A DNA stretch of 64,000 nucleotides, taken from NCBI RefSeq assembly GCF_900019265.1, contig NZ_CYGX02000032.1, forward strand, positions 1-64,000, in the 5' to 3' direction. The stretch is from Paraburkholderia ribeironis. GTDB taxonomy: Bacteria; Pseudomonadota; Gammaproteobacteria; Burkholderiales; Burkholderiaceae. The notes below the pieces were generated by a model, which was not told the origin of the DNA, made no database searches, and saw only the letters and a list, made by a program, of their open reading frames with translations. The translations under genes and the position numbers were made by a program. Of this stretch, positions 39,289-47,128 are shown in pieces. Position 1 is the first letter of the stretch. The number at the start of each line of letters is the position of its first letter.

Positions 39289-40134
39289 CTACAACATCTC
39301 GAGCGGGCGCTTGCGGCGCGGCGGTTTGAAATAGCGATCAAGCGCGGCGAGTTCTTCCGCGCTCAACCGCAGTTGCGCCGCGTGATAGTTATCGCGCACA
39401 TGCTCGACGCGCCCCGCCTTCGGAATCGCGCAGACGCCAGGCTTGACCAGCACCCACGCGAGCGCCACCTGAAACACGGAGACGCCGCGTACGTCGGCAA
39501 TGTCATCGAGCGGCGAGCGCTTGGGCAAACGCGCGTGATCGACCGGGCTATACGCCATCGCCGGCATCTTGCGTGCGGCGAGCCATGGCAGCAGATCGAA
39601 CTCCGAGCCGCGCCGCGCCACGTTGTAGAGAATCTGATTGGTCGCGCACGCGTTGCCGCCGGGCGTGGCGACGAGTTCTTCCATGTCGTCGGTATCGAAG
39701 TTGCTGACGCCCCAATGCCGGATCTTGCCCGCCGCGCGCAACGCCTCGAACGCCTGGACGGTTTCCGCGAGCGGCACCGAGCCACGCCAGTGCAGCAGAT
39801 ACAGATCGAGTCGATCCGTTTTCAGACGCTTCAGGCTCTGCTCGCAGGCTGCGATCACGCCGCGCCGGCTGGCGTTATGCGGATAGACCTTGCTGACCAG
39901 GAACACCTGCTCGCGCAAACCGGCTAGCGCTTCGCCAAGCAGCGATTCGGTCGCGCCGTCGCCGTACATTTCCGCCGTGTCGATCAGCGTCATGCCCAAC
40001 TCGATTCCGCAACGCAGCGCGTCGATCTCCGCCGCGCGCCGCGCTGGCGCTTCGCCCATCTCCCAGGTGCCCTGCCCCAATGCCGGGATGCGTTCGCCGT
40101 CGGGCAGGCTCACGCTTGCGATATCGCTCGTCAT
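39289..40134 (-). CDS. Aldo/keto reductase
   Basis: 281-aa NADPH-type aldo/keto reductase (TIM barrel). Catalytic region motifs are LIDTAEMYGDGATESLLGEAL (Asp and Tyr), LVSKVYPHNASR (Lys) and DLYLLHWRGSVPL (His). The C-terminal cofactor site is AIPKAGRVEHVRDN. I chose the ATG at 40134 over 40164 because GAGGAG precedes it. It is divergent from a GntR regulator across a gap with tandem 13-bp repeats. The substrate is unknown. Confidence 0.93.
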   Translation of the reverse strand: MTSDIASVSLPDGERIPALGQGTWEMGEAPARRAAEIDALRCGIELGMTLIDTAEMYGDGATESLLGEALAGLREQVFLVSKVYPHNASRRGVIAACEQSLKRLKTDRLDLYLLHWRGSVPLAETVQAFEALRAAGKIRHWGVSNFDTDDMEELVATPGGNACATNQILYNVARRGSEFDLLPWLAARKMPAMAYSPVDHARLPKRSPLDDIADVRGVSVFQVALAWVLVKPGVCAIPKAGRVEHVRDNYHAAQLRLSAEELAALDRYFKPPRRKRPLEML

Positions 40135-40183
40135 GCTGGCTCTCCTCGAATTGGCTCGATCCACCGCGCGTGGCCGCCCGCGG

Positions 40184-40236
40184 AATGAGTTACGACAATG
40201 AGTTACGACAATGAGTTACGACAATGCAGCTACGAC
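40184..40236 (+). repeat. Tandem 13-bp repeat (AATGAGTTACGAC, three exact copies plus a degenerate one)
   Basis: Exact copies at 40184-40196, 40197-40209 and 40210-40222, then a 14-base variant AATGCAGCTACGAC at 40223-40236 and a further decayed copy. They fill the gap between the divergent aldo/keto reductase and GntR genes. Confidence 0.9.
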
Positions 40237-40399
40237 GATGCAGCCGCGAAAACGCAGCTGCAAAAGCGCTGGCGACGAAAAATCACAGCGACGAGTTTAG
40301 CGGCTCGACGGACATTCGATGGTGTCCCAGGCAAAAGCCCGCTATAACGCGAGGCGCCGATGTCATAGAATTGCCGCTTGCCCATCTTGCCTGAGCCCC

Positions 40400-41146
40400 A
40401 TGACTTCTGCCTCGGAAGACCGCTGGCGCGATTTGCGCCCGGACCCGGAAAACGACACACCGCTGTATCTGCAACTTGCTCGCAAGCTCGGCAGTGCGAT
40501 CCACGAAAACCGCTGGAACGCCGGCGAGGCGTTGCCGTCCGAGCGCGTGCTCTCCGAGGCGCTCGGTGTATCGCGGATCACCTCGCGCAAGGCGATTGCG
40601 TTGCTGGTCGAGCAGGGATTGATTCGCCGCACCCAAGGTGCGGGCAGCTTCATCACGCCGCGCTACGAAGATCCGCTGTCGCGTCTGTCGAGCTTCAGCG
40701 AGATGCTGCGGCGGCGAGGCTTCACACCGAGTTCGAAGTGGTTGTCGCGCGAGATTTCGCCGGCCAATCGCGACGAAGTGATTCAACTCGGCTTGTCGCC
40801 GGCCGCCGCGGTGACGCGGCTGCGGCGTCTGCGGCTCGCCGATGGCATCGTGATGGCGGTGGAGAACTCCACCTTTCCGGCTGCGGTGATTCCCGATCCG
40901 CAAGCCATCGGCGACTCGCTGTACAGCTTTCTGGAACAGCGCGGGCTGACGATCGTGCGCGCGCTGCAGCATTTTCGCGCGGTGAACGCCAGTGAGGAGA
41001 TCGCGCAGCAAATGAGCATCGCGCCGAACGAGGCACTGCTGTTGATCACCCGTGTGGGCTATACCGCCGACCAGCGGGCGATCGAATTGACCGACACGTA
41101 TTGTCGGAACGATTACTACGATTTCGTGGCGGAGTTGAGAAAGTAA
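40400..41146 (+). CDS. GntR-family regulator with UTRA domain
   Basis: 248-aa repressor-type regulator. The N-terminal winged helix has LYLQLARKLGSAI, LPSERVLSEALGVSRITSRKAI and the wing TQGAGSFI. The UTRA effector domain follows from about residue 95 to the C-terminus (SFSEMLRRRGFTPSSKW...YCRNDYYDFVAEL), as in NagR, HutC or DasR. Such domains bind sugar phosphates, histidine derivatives and similar small molecules. Start at 40400, where the family begins. Divergent from the aldo/keto reductase; the regulated genes are not evident. Confidence 0.92.
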   Translation: MTSASEDRWRDLRPDPENDTPLYLQLARKLGSAIHENRWNAGEALPSERVLSEALGVSRITSRKAIALLVEQGLIRRTQGAGSFITPRYEDPLSRLSSFSEMLRRRGFTPSSKWLSREISPANRDEVIQLGLSPAAAVTRLRRLRLADGIVMAVENSTFPAAVIPDPQAIGDSLYSFLEQRGLTIVRALQHFRAVNASEEIAQQMSIAPNEALLLITRVGYTADQRAIELTDTYCRNDYYDFVAELRK

Positions 41147-41273
41147 GTGGGTTGTCGTTCGCGGCTGCCTGCGGCGCGCAACCGGGTCGAGGCTCGCCGG
41201 CAAGCTGACCGATAGCCGAACGATCCGTGCCAGCATGAACCGCCGCGCGCAGGCTCGAAGCAGGCTCGAATCT

Positions 41274-42686
41274 TCACACCCACCGCGCGTCATGCGCGCC
41301 CAGGCGCGTCGGCGGCAGTGCATAGAAAGCAGGTGTCTCCTGCAGTTGCTCGGCCGGCTGCACTGCCGACACACGTCCAAACTCCGACTCGACGGTCGTA
41401 ATGCAATCGCGCACATCGTCGAGCGCGACATCGGCAGCCTGCCAGCCGTCGGGGAGCAGGCCGAACGACTGCAGCCATCGTCCGATTTGCGCGAGCGAGA
41501 CCCGCACGTGCCAGCTTCCGCCTTCGGTGGCGCGCCGCGTCAACGCGACCATCGCGCCGAACGCGGCGAGGTAGCCGGTCGCATGATCGAGTGCCTGGCA
41601 CGGCAGATGCCTCGGTTCGTCACCACCCGCCGCCTGCCGTTCGGTAAAAGCGATTCCGCTCGCCGACTGCACCAGACTATCGAACCCGCGCCGCTGCGCC
41701 CACGGCCCCTCATGTCCATACGCGGACACCGACACATACACGATTCCCGGCCGCATCCGCGCCAGCTCGTCGGGGCCGAAGCCGCGCGCCGCCAGCGCGC
41801 CTGGACGATACGTCTGCAAGAACACGTCAGCCTCGCCGACGAGGCCGCGCAAGGTCGCGCACCCGGCGGCGTCGCGCAGATCGACCAGCGCCGAACGCTT
41901 GCCGCGGCCGTTGTCGATCACTAGCGGCGCGATGTTCGGCAGATGCGGGCCGTTGATCAACAACACGTCCGCGCCATGATGCGCGAGCGCGCGCCCGGCT
42001 ACTGGCCCCGCGATGATGCGCGACAGGTCCAGCACCCGCACCCCGGACAGCGGCCGGCCCACAGCGCCGCGCTGCGGCTCGACCGGCGCGTCGCCGAGCC
42101 GTTCGATCTCGAACAGCGGCAGCCCGGCAACCGCATTCGCCTGATCGAGCGCGGCCCATTCGTCCGGCGTGCGGATCAGCGCGGCACACAGTCCCGCATC
42201 GGCGAGCGTCTGGTCGAGCGTCGCGCCGTCCCAGCCGCGAATCGCAGCGGCCACCGCGGCGCGATCGCGGTCGCAGCCGAGCACCTTCAATACACCCTGG
42301 AGATGATGCGCGAAATTCGTATGCAACTGGATCCAGCGGCCGTCGCGAGTCTCGTAGAAGCCCGTGACCGGATCGCGCAACGCGGGCGGCGGGCCATCGT
42401 TGATACGCAAGTAACGTTCGCTGCGAAACGACGCCAGCGCGCGCCGCATCTGCACCGAAACCTGCTGCCTGCGTGCCGTGCGCAGCCGATGGTATTCAGC
42501 CGCCGCAAGGCCCGTCGCGGCGACGGTCGCCGAGGCGAGAGTGCCGACCCGATAGACCGACGGCAAACCCGGATCCGCGCCAGTCAGGGAGACGGAACTG
42601 AGCGCGGCCGGATCGCATCCCGCGACGGTCCAGATGTGTTGCAGAGCGAGTTCGGGCGTCATCGCGGTCGTCATGGCGGTCATCAT
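41274..42686 (-). CDS. CaiB/BaiF-type CoA transferase with atypical domain order
   Basis: 470-aa family III CoA transferase. The usual opening motif of the family, LSGVRVLDLSRIIAGPVAG, starts only at about residue 213. The catalytic Asp is D367 in QALDHATGYLAAFGAM. The N-terminal 200 residues look like a degenerate copy of the second half of the large domain (SVYRVGTLASATVAATG, then QVSVQMRRALASFRSERY), followed by a small-domain-like part (GFYETRDGRWIQLHTN). The exact start is uncertain (M1, M2, M5 or M9). Divergent from the HTH-citrate synthase; acyl substrate unknown. Confidence 0.88.
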   Translation of the reverse strand: MMTAMTTAMTPELALQHIWTVAGCDPAALSSVSLTGADPGLPSVYRVGTLASATVAATGLAAAEYHRLRTARRQQVSVQMRRALASFRSERYLRINDGPPPALRDPVTGFYETRDGRWIQLHTNFAHHLQGVLKVLGCDRDRAAVAAAIRGWDGATLDQTLADAGLCAALIRTPDEWAALDQANAVAGLPLFEIERLGDAPVEPQRGAVGRPLSGVRVLDLSRIIAGPVAGRALAHHGADVLLINGPHLPNIAPLVIDNGRGKRSALVDLRDAAGCATLRGLVGEADVFLQTYRPGALAARGFGPDELARMRPGIVYVSVSAYGHEGPWAQRRGFDSLVQSASGIAFTERQAAGGDEPRHLPCQALDHATGYLAAFGAMVALTRRATEGGSWHVRVSLAQIGRWLQSFGLLPDGWQAADVALDDVRDCITTVESEFGRVSAVQPAEQLQETPAFYALPPTRLGAHDARWV

Positions 42687-42739
42687 GGCGGTGATAGCAG
42701 AGCAGGAAGTGAATCGAGTCTAGAATTCCATCCCGCTGC

Positions 42740-42776
42740 AATCAATCTTGATTATGATAATCAATATATATTGATT
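42740..42776. promoter_or_regulatory. Two phased inverted repeats with AATCAA/TTGATT half-sites
   Basis: Dyad 1 is AATCAA-TC-TTGATT at 42740-42753. Dyad 2 is the perfect 18-bp palindrome AATCAATAT-ATATTGATT at 42759-42776. Their centres are 21 bp apart, two helical turns, so both face the same side of DNA. They lie in the AT-rich 112-bp gap between the divergent CoA transferase and HTH-citrate synthase genes, 54 and 22 bp from the two starts. Likely operators for the HTH protein; this is inference. Confidence 0.75.
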
Positions 42777-42798
42777 TTTTCTGTTTCTCCGCATTTCC

Positions 42799-44046
42799 AT
42801 GCCGACTCCCATTTTCTTGAACGCCACCGAAGCCGCCGCCACGCTCGGCATCAGCTTGCCCACGCTGTATGCGTACGTAAGCCGCGGCATGCTGAGTTCG
42901 TCGCCGGATGCGCAAGGCCGGCATCGCCTCTACGATGCCGCCGAGGTGCGCCGCCTCGCGCGTCGCAAGCAGGACGGCAAGCGCGCCGGCAAGGTCGCGC
43001 AGAAGGTGCTGGACTGGGGCGTGCCGGTACTCGAATCGTCGATCACGCTGGTCGCCGACGGCCGCCTGCTGTATCGCGGCCATGATGCGATGGAGCTGGC
43101 GCGCGCCGCGTCGCTCGAGGACGTCGCGGCATTGCTGTGGGAATGCAGCGCACGACGCCTTGCCAATGCGCCGGCCGTGCCGCTCGCCGCCGCTCAGTGG
43201 GCGGCGTGGCTCAAGCTGTGGAGCGACAGCACGCCGCTCGATCGCGCGCTCGTGCTGCTCCCGGCGGCCGCGGCGCAAATGCCGCGCGTCTGGGCGCTCG
43301 GCCGCGATGCGCAACTCGATACCGCCTGCGCGGTCATGCGGCTCTTGGCCGCCGCGATGATTTCGGCGGCGCCGTCGCACGAGCCGCTGCATCGGCAACT
43401 GGCTGCGGCGTGGCATGTCCGCAACCGGCAACAGGCCGGCCTGCTGCGCGCAGCGCTGGTGGCCTGCGCGGATCACGAACTGAACGCGTCGACCTTCACG
43501 GTTCGTTGCATCACGTCGACGGGGACGCACCTGTTCGGCGCGGTGGCGGGAGGACTTGCGGCCCTGGCGGGCCCGCGTCATGGCGGCGAGACGGTGCGCA
43601 TTGCCGCGCTGCTCGACGAAGCGTCGCGCGCACCCGATCTCGACCGCTATCTGGCCAATCGCCTGGCGCACCATGAGCATGGTGCGTATGCGTACGGAGC
43701 CGTGCTACCGGGCTTCGGCCATCCGCTCTATCCGGACGGCGACCCGCGTGCGCGGCTGCTGCTGACGATGCTCGCCGATTGCGCGCCGACGCGCTCGCCG
43801 CTCGCTGAAGTGCTGACGCTCGCGCGCACGGTGCGCGACACGACCGGCGCGGAACCGACCGTCGACTTCGCGCTTGCGGCCATCGAGCGGGTGTTGGGGC
43901 TGCCGGCCGGCGCCGCGTTCACGCTGTTCGCGGTGGGCCGGGTGGTCGGCTGGATCGCCCATGCCATGGAACAAACGCGCGATGGCCGGTTGATCCGGCC
44001 ACGTGCGCGCTATATCGGAGAGTATGAGGCGGCCGCCCTGGAGTAA
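42799..44046 (+). CDS. Helix-turn-helix / citrate synthase fusion protein
   Basis: 415 aa. Residues 5-56 form a MerR/excisionase-like HTH (FLNATEAAATLGISLPTLYAY, then GRHRLYDAAEVRRLARRK). The rest, from about 75, is a citrate synthase fold. The three catalytic residues of E. coli citrate synthase appear to be kept: H261 in GPRHGGE, H308 in GFGHPLYPDGDPRA and D356 in TVDFALA; ADHELNAST and the late RARYIG are also present. It may be a ligand-sensing regulator, a regulated enzyme, or both. Divergent from a CoA transferase over paired palindromes. Confidence 0.88.
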   Translation: MPTPIFLNATEAAATLGISLPTLYAYVSRGMLSSSPDAQGRHRLYDAAEVRRLARRKQDGKRAGKVAQKVLDWGVPVLESSITLVADGRLLYRGHDAMELARAASLEDVAALLWECSARRLANAPAVPLAAAQWAAWLKLWSDSTPLDRALVLLPAAAAQMPRVWALGRDAQLDTACAVMRLLAAAMISAAPSHEPLHRQLAAAWHVRNRQQAGLLRAALVACADHELNASTFTVRCITSTGTHLFGAVAGGLAALAGPRHGGETVRIAALLDEASRAPDLDRYLANRLAHHEHGAYAYGAVLPGFGHPLYPDGDPRARLLLTMLADCAPTRSPLAEVLTLARTVRDTTGAEPTVDFALAAIERVLGLPAGAAFTLFAVGRVVGWIAHAMEQTRDGRLIRPRARYIGEYEAAALE

Positions 44047-44068
44047 GGTTGGCCGCCGCCTGCGCGCT

Positions 44069-44374
44069 TCAAACCGCGCCGATCCCGCGCGACAGCCAGC
44101 TCAACACCGGCAGTCCGAACAGCGGCTTGGGCGCGGCGCGCTCGGAGCCGCTCGCCAGCGCGAAGCGCGCCCCCGCCTGACCCGCACTGATCCACGCCAC
44201 CGCCCGCCGCGGCAACTCGATCGACTCGCCGGTAGCGAGCCAGTGATCCTCGCTATGGCCTTCGATGGTCAGCCAGATCTCGCCCGCGATCACCTTGACG
44301 ATCGACGGACGCGCGACACGCCAGGCCGTCGCCGGCTCGTCCTGTTCCAATTCGAATATCCGGACTTCACGCAT
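44069..44374 (-). CDS. DUF2917 family protein
   Basis: 101-aa protein of the DUF2917 family, which is common in beta-proteobacteria. Marks are RPSIVKVIAGEIWLTIEGHSEDHWLATGESIELPR-type beta-strand residues (here VKVIAGEIWLTIEG and LATGESIELPRR), which suggest a small cupin-like barrel. No known function. It is divergent from a MocR regulator that starts 217 bp away, and this pairing suggests control by that regulator. Confidence 0.85.
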   Translation of the reverse strand: MREVRIFELEQDEPATAWRVARPSIVKVIAGEIWLTIEGHSEDHWLATGESIELPRRAVAWISAGQAGARFALASGSERAAPKPLFGLPVLSWLSRGIGAV

Positions 44375-44591
44375 TGCCGTTCTCCTTCAACGCACTTTCT
44401 GTTGTATCGATTATTGACGTGCGATGATCGGATACCCATGCACAGTTCCGAACACTTTCATCGGAACTGTTCAGTCGAAAAATCGGACAGTTGACACGAC
44501 TGTTGCGTCGCGAGCCACGCGCTTCGGCTCGAGTGCGCTCGACAACACGCAGCATGCTGCTCGCCGCTTGCCGCTCGAAGGAAGCCTTCGT

Positions 44592-46010
44592 ATGAAACTC
44601 GAAATCCAGCTCGACCGTGAAAACGGCGTGCCGCTCACCGAGCAGATCGTCAGCGGCGTCACTGCGTGGATCCGCTCGCGCGCCGCCCACCCCGGCTCGA
44701 AGCTGCCGTCGATTCGCCAGTTCGCCGCCGACTTCGGCGTGAGCCGCTTTCCGGTGATCGAGGCGTATGACCGGCTGGTTTCGCTCGGCTATGTCGACTC
44801 GCGACACGGCTCGGGCTTCTATGTCGCCGACCGCCAGCCGGCGGCCTCACGTTGCCAGGGCACTTCCGATCCGCGCCGCGCCGAGGACGAATCGGGACAT
44901 CTGCTGCAGCAGTTCAACTACCCGGGCGAGACGCTCAAGCTCGGCAACGGTTCCATTCCGGAAAGCTGGCGCGACATGGACGCGATCGCGCAGGCGATCC
45001 GTCACGTGTCGCGCACCGACCCGGCGAGCATGGTCGACTACGCAACGCCGCTCGGCAATCTGACCTTGCGCGAACATCTGCAAAGCCGCATCGGCCAGTT
45101 GGGCATTCAGGCGGACACGTCGCAGATCCTGATCACCAACGGCGCTAGCCAGGCATTCGATCTGCTGATGCGCTACATGCTCAAGGCCGGCGATACGATC
45201 TTTGTCGAAGACCCCGGCTACTACAATCTGTACGGCCTGCTGAAGCTGCACGGCGTGAACCTGGTCGGCATTGCGCGCACCCGCAACGGCCCCGATCTCG
45301 ACGTGATGCAGGCGCAGCTCAAGCTGCACCGGCCGAAGCTGTTATTCATCAACACCGTATTCCACAACCCGACCGGCACCACGGTCGCGCCGCAAGTCGC
45401 GTTCCGGCTTTTGCAACTGGCGCGCGAGCATGGCTTCTCGATCATCGAAGACGACATCTACGCCGACTTCCAGACTGAGCTCACCGATCGCCTCGCGACC
45501 CTCGATCAGCTCGAGCACGTGATTTACGTCGCGGGTCTGTCGAAAACGCTGTCGTCGTCGCTGCGGATCGGCTGCGTGGTGGCGAGCCACGCGATCATCA
45601 AGGATCTGGTCGACATCAAGATGCTGACGAGCATCGGCGGCTCGCGCTTTGCCGAGGCGGTCGCGGTGTCGCTGCTGGAGCGCGGCGCGTATCGCAAATA
45701 TCTGGAACGCCTGCGCCGCCGCATGCGCGACGCGCTCGGCTCGACTATTCAGACGCTCGAAAACGCCGGCTGGGAGATTTTCGAAAAACCCGTCGGCGGC
45801 AAGTTCGTATGGGCTCGCGTGCCGCATGTCGCCGACGCACAGCGGCTGGTGGAGTGCGGCGTGCCGCTGGGCGTGACGGTGGTGCCCGGCTGCTACTTCC
45901 GGCCGAACATGGAGGTCAGCCCGTGGATCCGGATTCACGCGGCGTTCAGCAACGATCCCCGCGCACAAGCGTTCTTTCACGCCGCCGCGGCATTGCCGGC
46001 GGACGCTTGA
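44592..46010 (+). CDS. MocR/PdxR-type regulator (GntR wHTH fused to PLP aminotransferase fold)
   Basis: 472 aa. The N-terminal winged helix (about 10-80) has LPSIRQFAADFGVSRFPVIEAYDRL and the wing RHGSGFYV. It is followed by a fold-type I aminotransferase-like domain. The PLP lysine is K318 in YVAGLSKTLSSSLRIG, and FHNPTGTTV and IIEDDIYADF are conserved. Start at 44592, with GAAGGAAG upstream. Proteins of this class sense amino acids or PLP and often control a divergent gene, here DUF2917. Confidence 0.93.
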   Translation: MKLEIQLDRENGVPLTEQIVSGVTAWIRSRAAHPGSKLPSIRQFAADFGVSRFPVIEAYDRLVSLGYVDSRHGSGFYVADRQPAASRCQGTSDPRRAEDESGHLLQQFNYPGETLKLGNGSIPESWRDMDAIAQAIRHVSRTDPASMVDYATPLGNLTLREHLQSRIGQLGIQADTSQILITNGASQAFDLLMRYMLKAGDTIFVEDPGYYNLYGLLKLHGVNLVGIARTRNGPDLDVMQAQLKLHRPKLLFINTVFHNPTGTTVAPQVAFRLLQLAREHGFSIIEDDIYADFQTELTDRLATLDQLEHVIYVAGLSKTLSSSLRIGCVVASHAIIKDLVDIKMLTSIGGSRFAEAVAVSLLERGAYRKYLERLRRRMRDALGSTIQTLENAGWEIFEKPVGGKFVWARVPHVADAQRLVECGVPLGVTVVPGCYFRPNMEVSPWIRIHAAFSNDPRAQAFFHAAAALPADA

Positions 46011-46087
46011 GGGCGCGGCTGCGTGGCGCCGCACTTTTCCCTGGAATAGCGAGTACCAGCCCGTCCCCGCGCGCCTAGCCGCCCTCC

Positions 46088-46886
46088 ATGTCCACGACGC
46101 CGACCCCGTCCGCCTCCGCTGCCAACGCTCCGTCGGGACCATCGGCCCGCTCGCTCACCGTGATGTTGTGGCTCGTCGCCACCGGCTTCTTCATGCAGAC
46201 GCTCGACTCGACCATCGTCAACACCGCGCTCCCCGCGATGGCGACGAGCCTCGGCGAGTTGCCGTTGCGCATGCAGTCGGTGGTGATCGCCTATTCGCTG
46301 ACGATGGCAGTGATGATCCCGGTGTCGGGCTGGCTGGCGGACAAACTCGGCACGCGGCGCGTGTTCTTCAACGCGATCCTCGTGTTCGCGGTCGGTTCAT
46401 TGCTGTGCGCGAACGCGCACACGCTGAACCCGTTGGTAATTTTCCGCATCGCGCAGGGCGTGGGCGGGGCGATGCTGCTGCCGGTCGGACGGCTCGCGGT
46501 GCTGCGCACTTTTCCCTGCGAATCAGCCACTGTGGCTGCGGCTCGTGCAACTGGCGTTCTTCGGCGCCGTCAACTCGATGCAGTTCACCGCGATGAACAC
46601 GTTGACGCTCAAGGACCTGGGCACTGGTGGCGCGAGCAGCGGCAACAGCCTGTTTTCGCTGGTCCAGATGCTTTCGATGAGTCTCGGCGTGACCGTGGCC
46701 GGCGCGCTGCTCGCGACCTTCACCGGTCTGTTGCAGCGCGTGACCGCGATCAACTCGCTGCCCGCCTTTCACGCGACGTTCCTGTGCGTTGGGTTCATTA
46801 CGGCGTGCTCGTCGTGGATCTTCGCGCAACTGTCCCCGGACATTCGCACGCCAGCGAAAAAGACCGATCCTTCGGAGCGGACCTGA
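46088..46886 (+). pseudogene. MFS (DHA2, EmrB/MdtD-like) transporter remnant with internal deletion
   Basis: Two frames make up parts of one drug-efflux type transporter. From the ATG at 46088 the first frame encodes about 140 residues with the first membrane helices ([48 protein letters not shown]). It is broken near 46510-46520. The second frame, from about 46520 to 46886, encodes the last helices ([20 protein letters not shown], then [14 protein letters not shown]) and a hydrophilic end. About 200 residues in the middle are missing, with a frame change. It cannot give a working transporter. Confidence 0.85.
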
Positions 46887-47128
46887 GACGCGTGACGCTC
46901 GCCGCCGATCCGCAACGGGGCATGCGCCGCACCAGCAAAGTGCGAAGCGGCGGGTCCAGATCCGGACTGGCGCACGATCGTCGTATCAACGCGCCTCTAC
47001 CACGTGTGCCTGCTGTGTTGCAGTACGCGCATAGTTCTTGCTCGGCTATCCTGTAAACTCTCGCGTTCTACGCGTGCGCGTGACTTGCGTCGAGCCTGCA
47101 AGCGCGCCGCCACTTTCACACGACTGAC

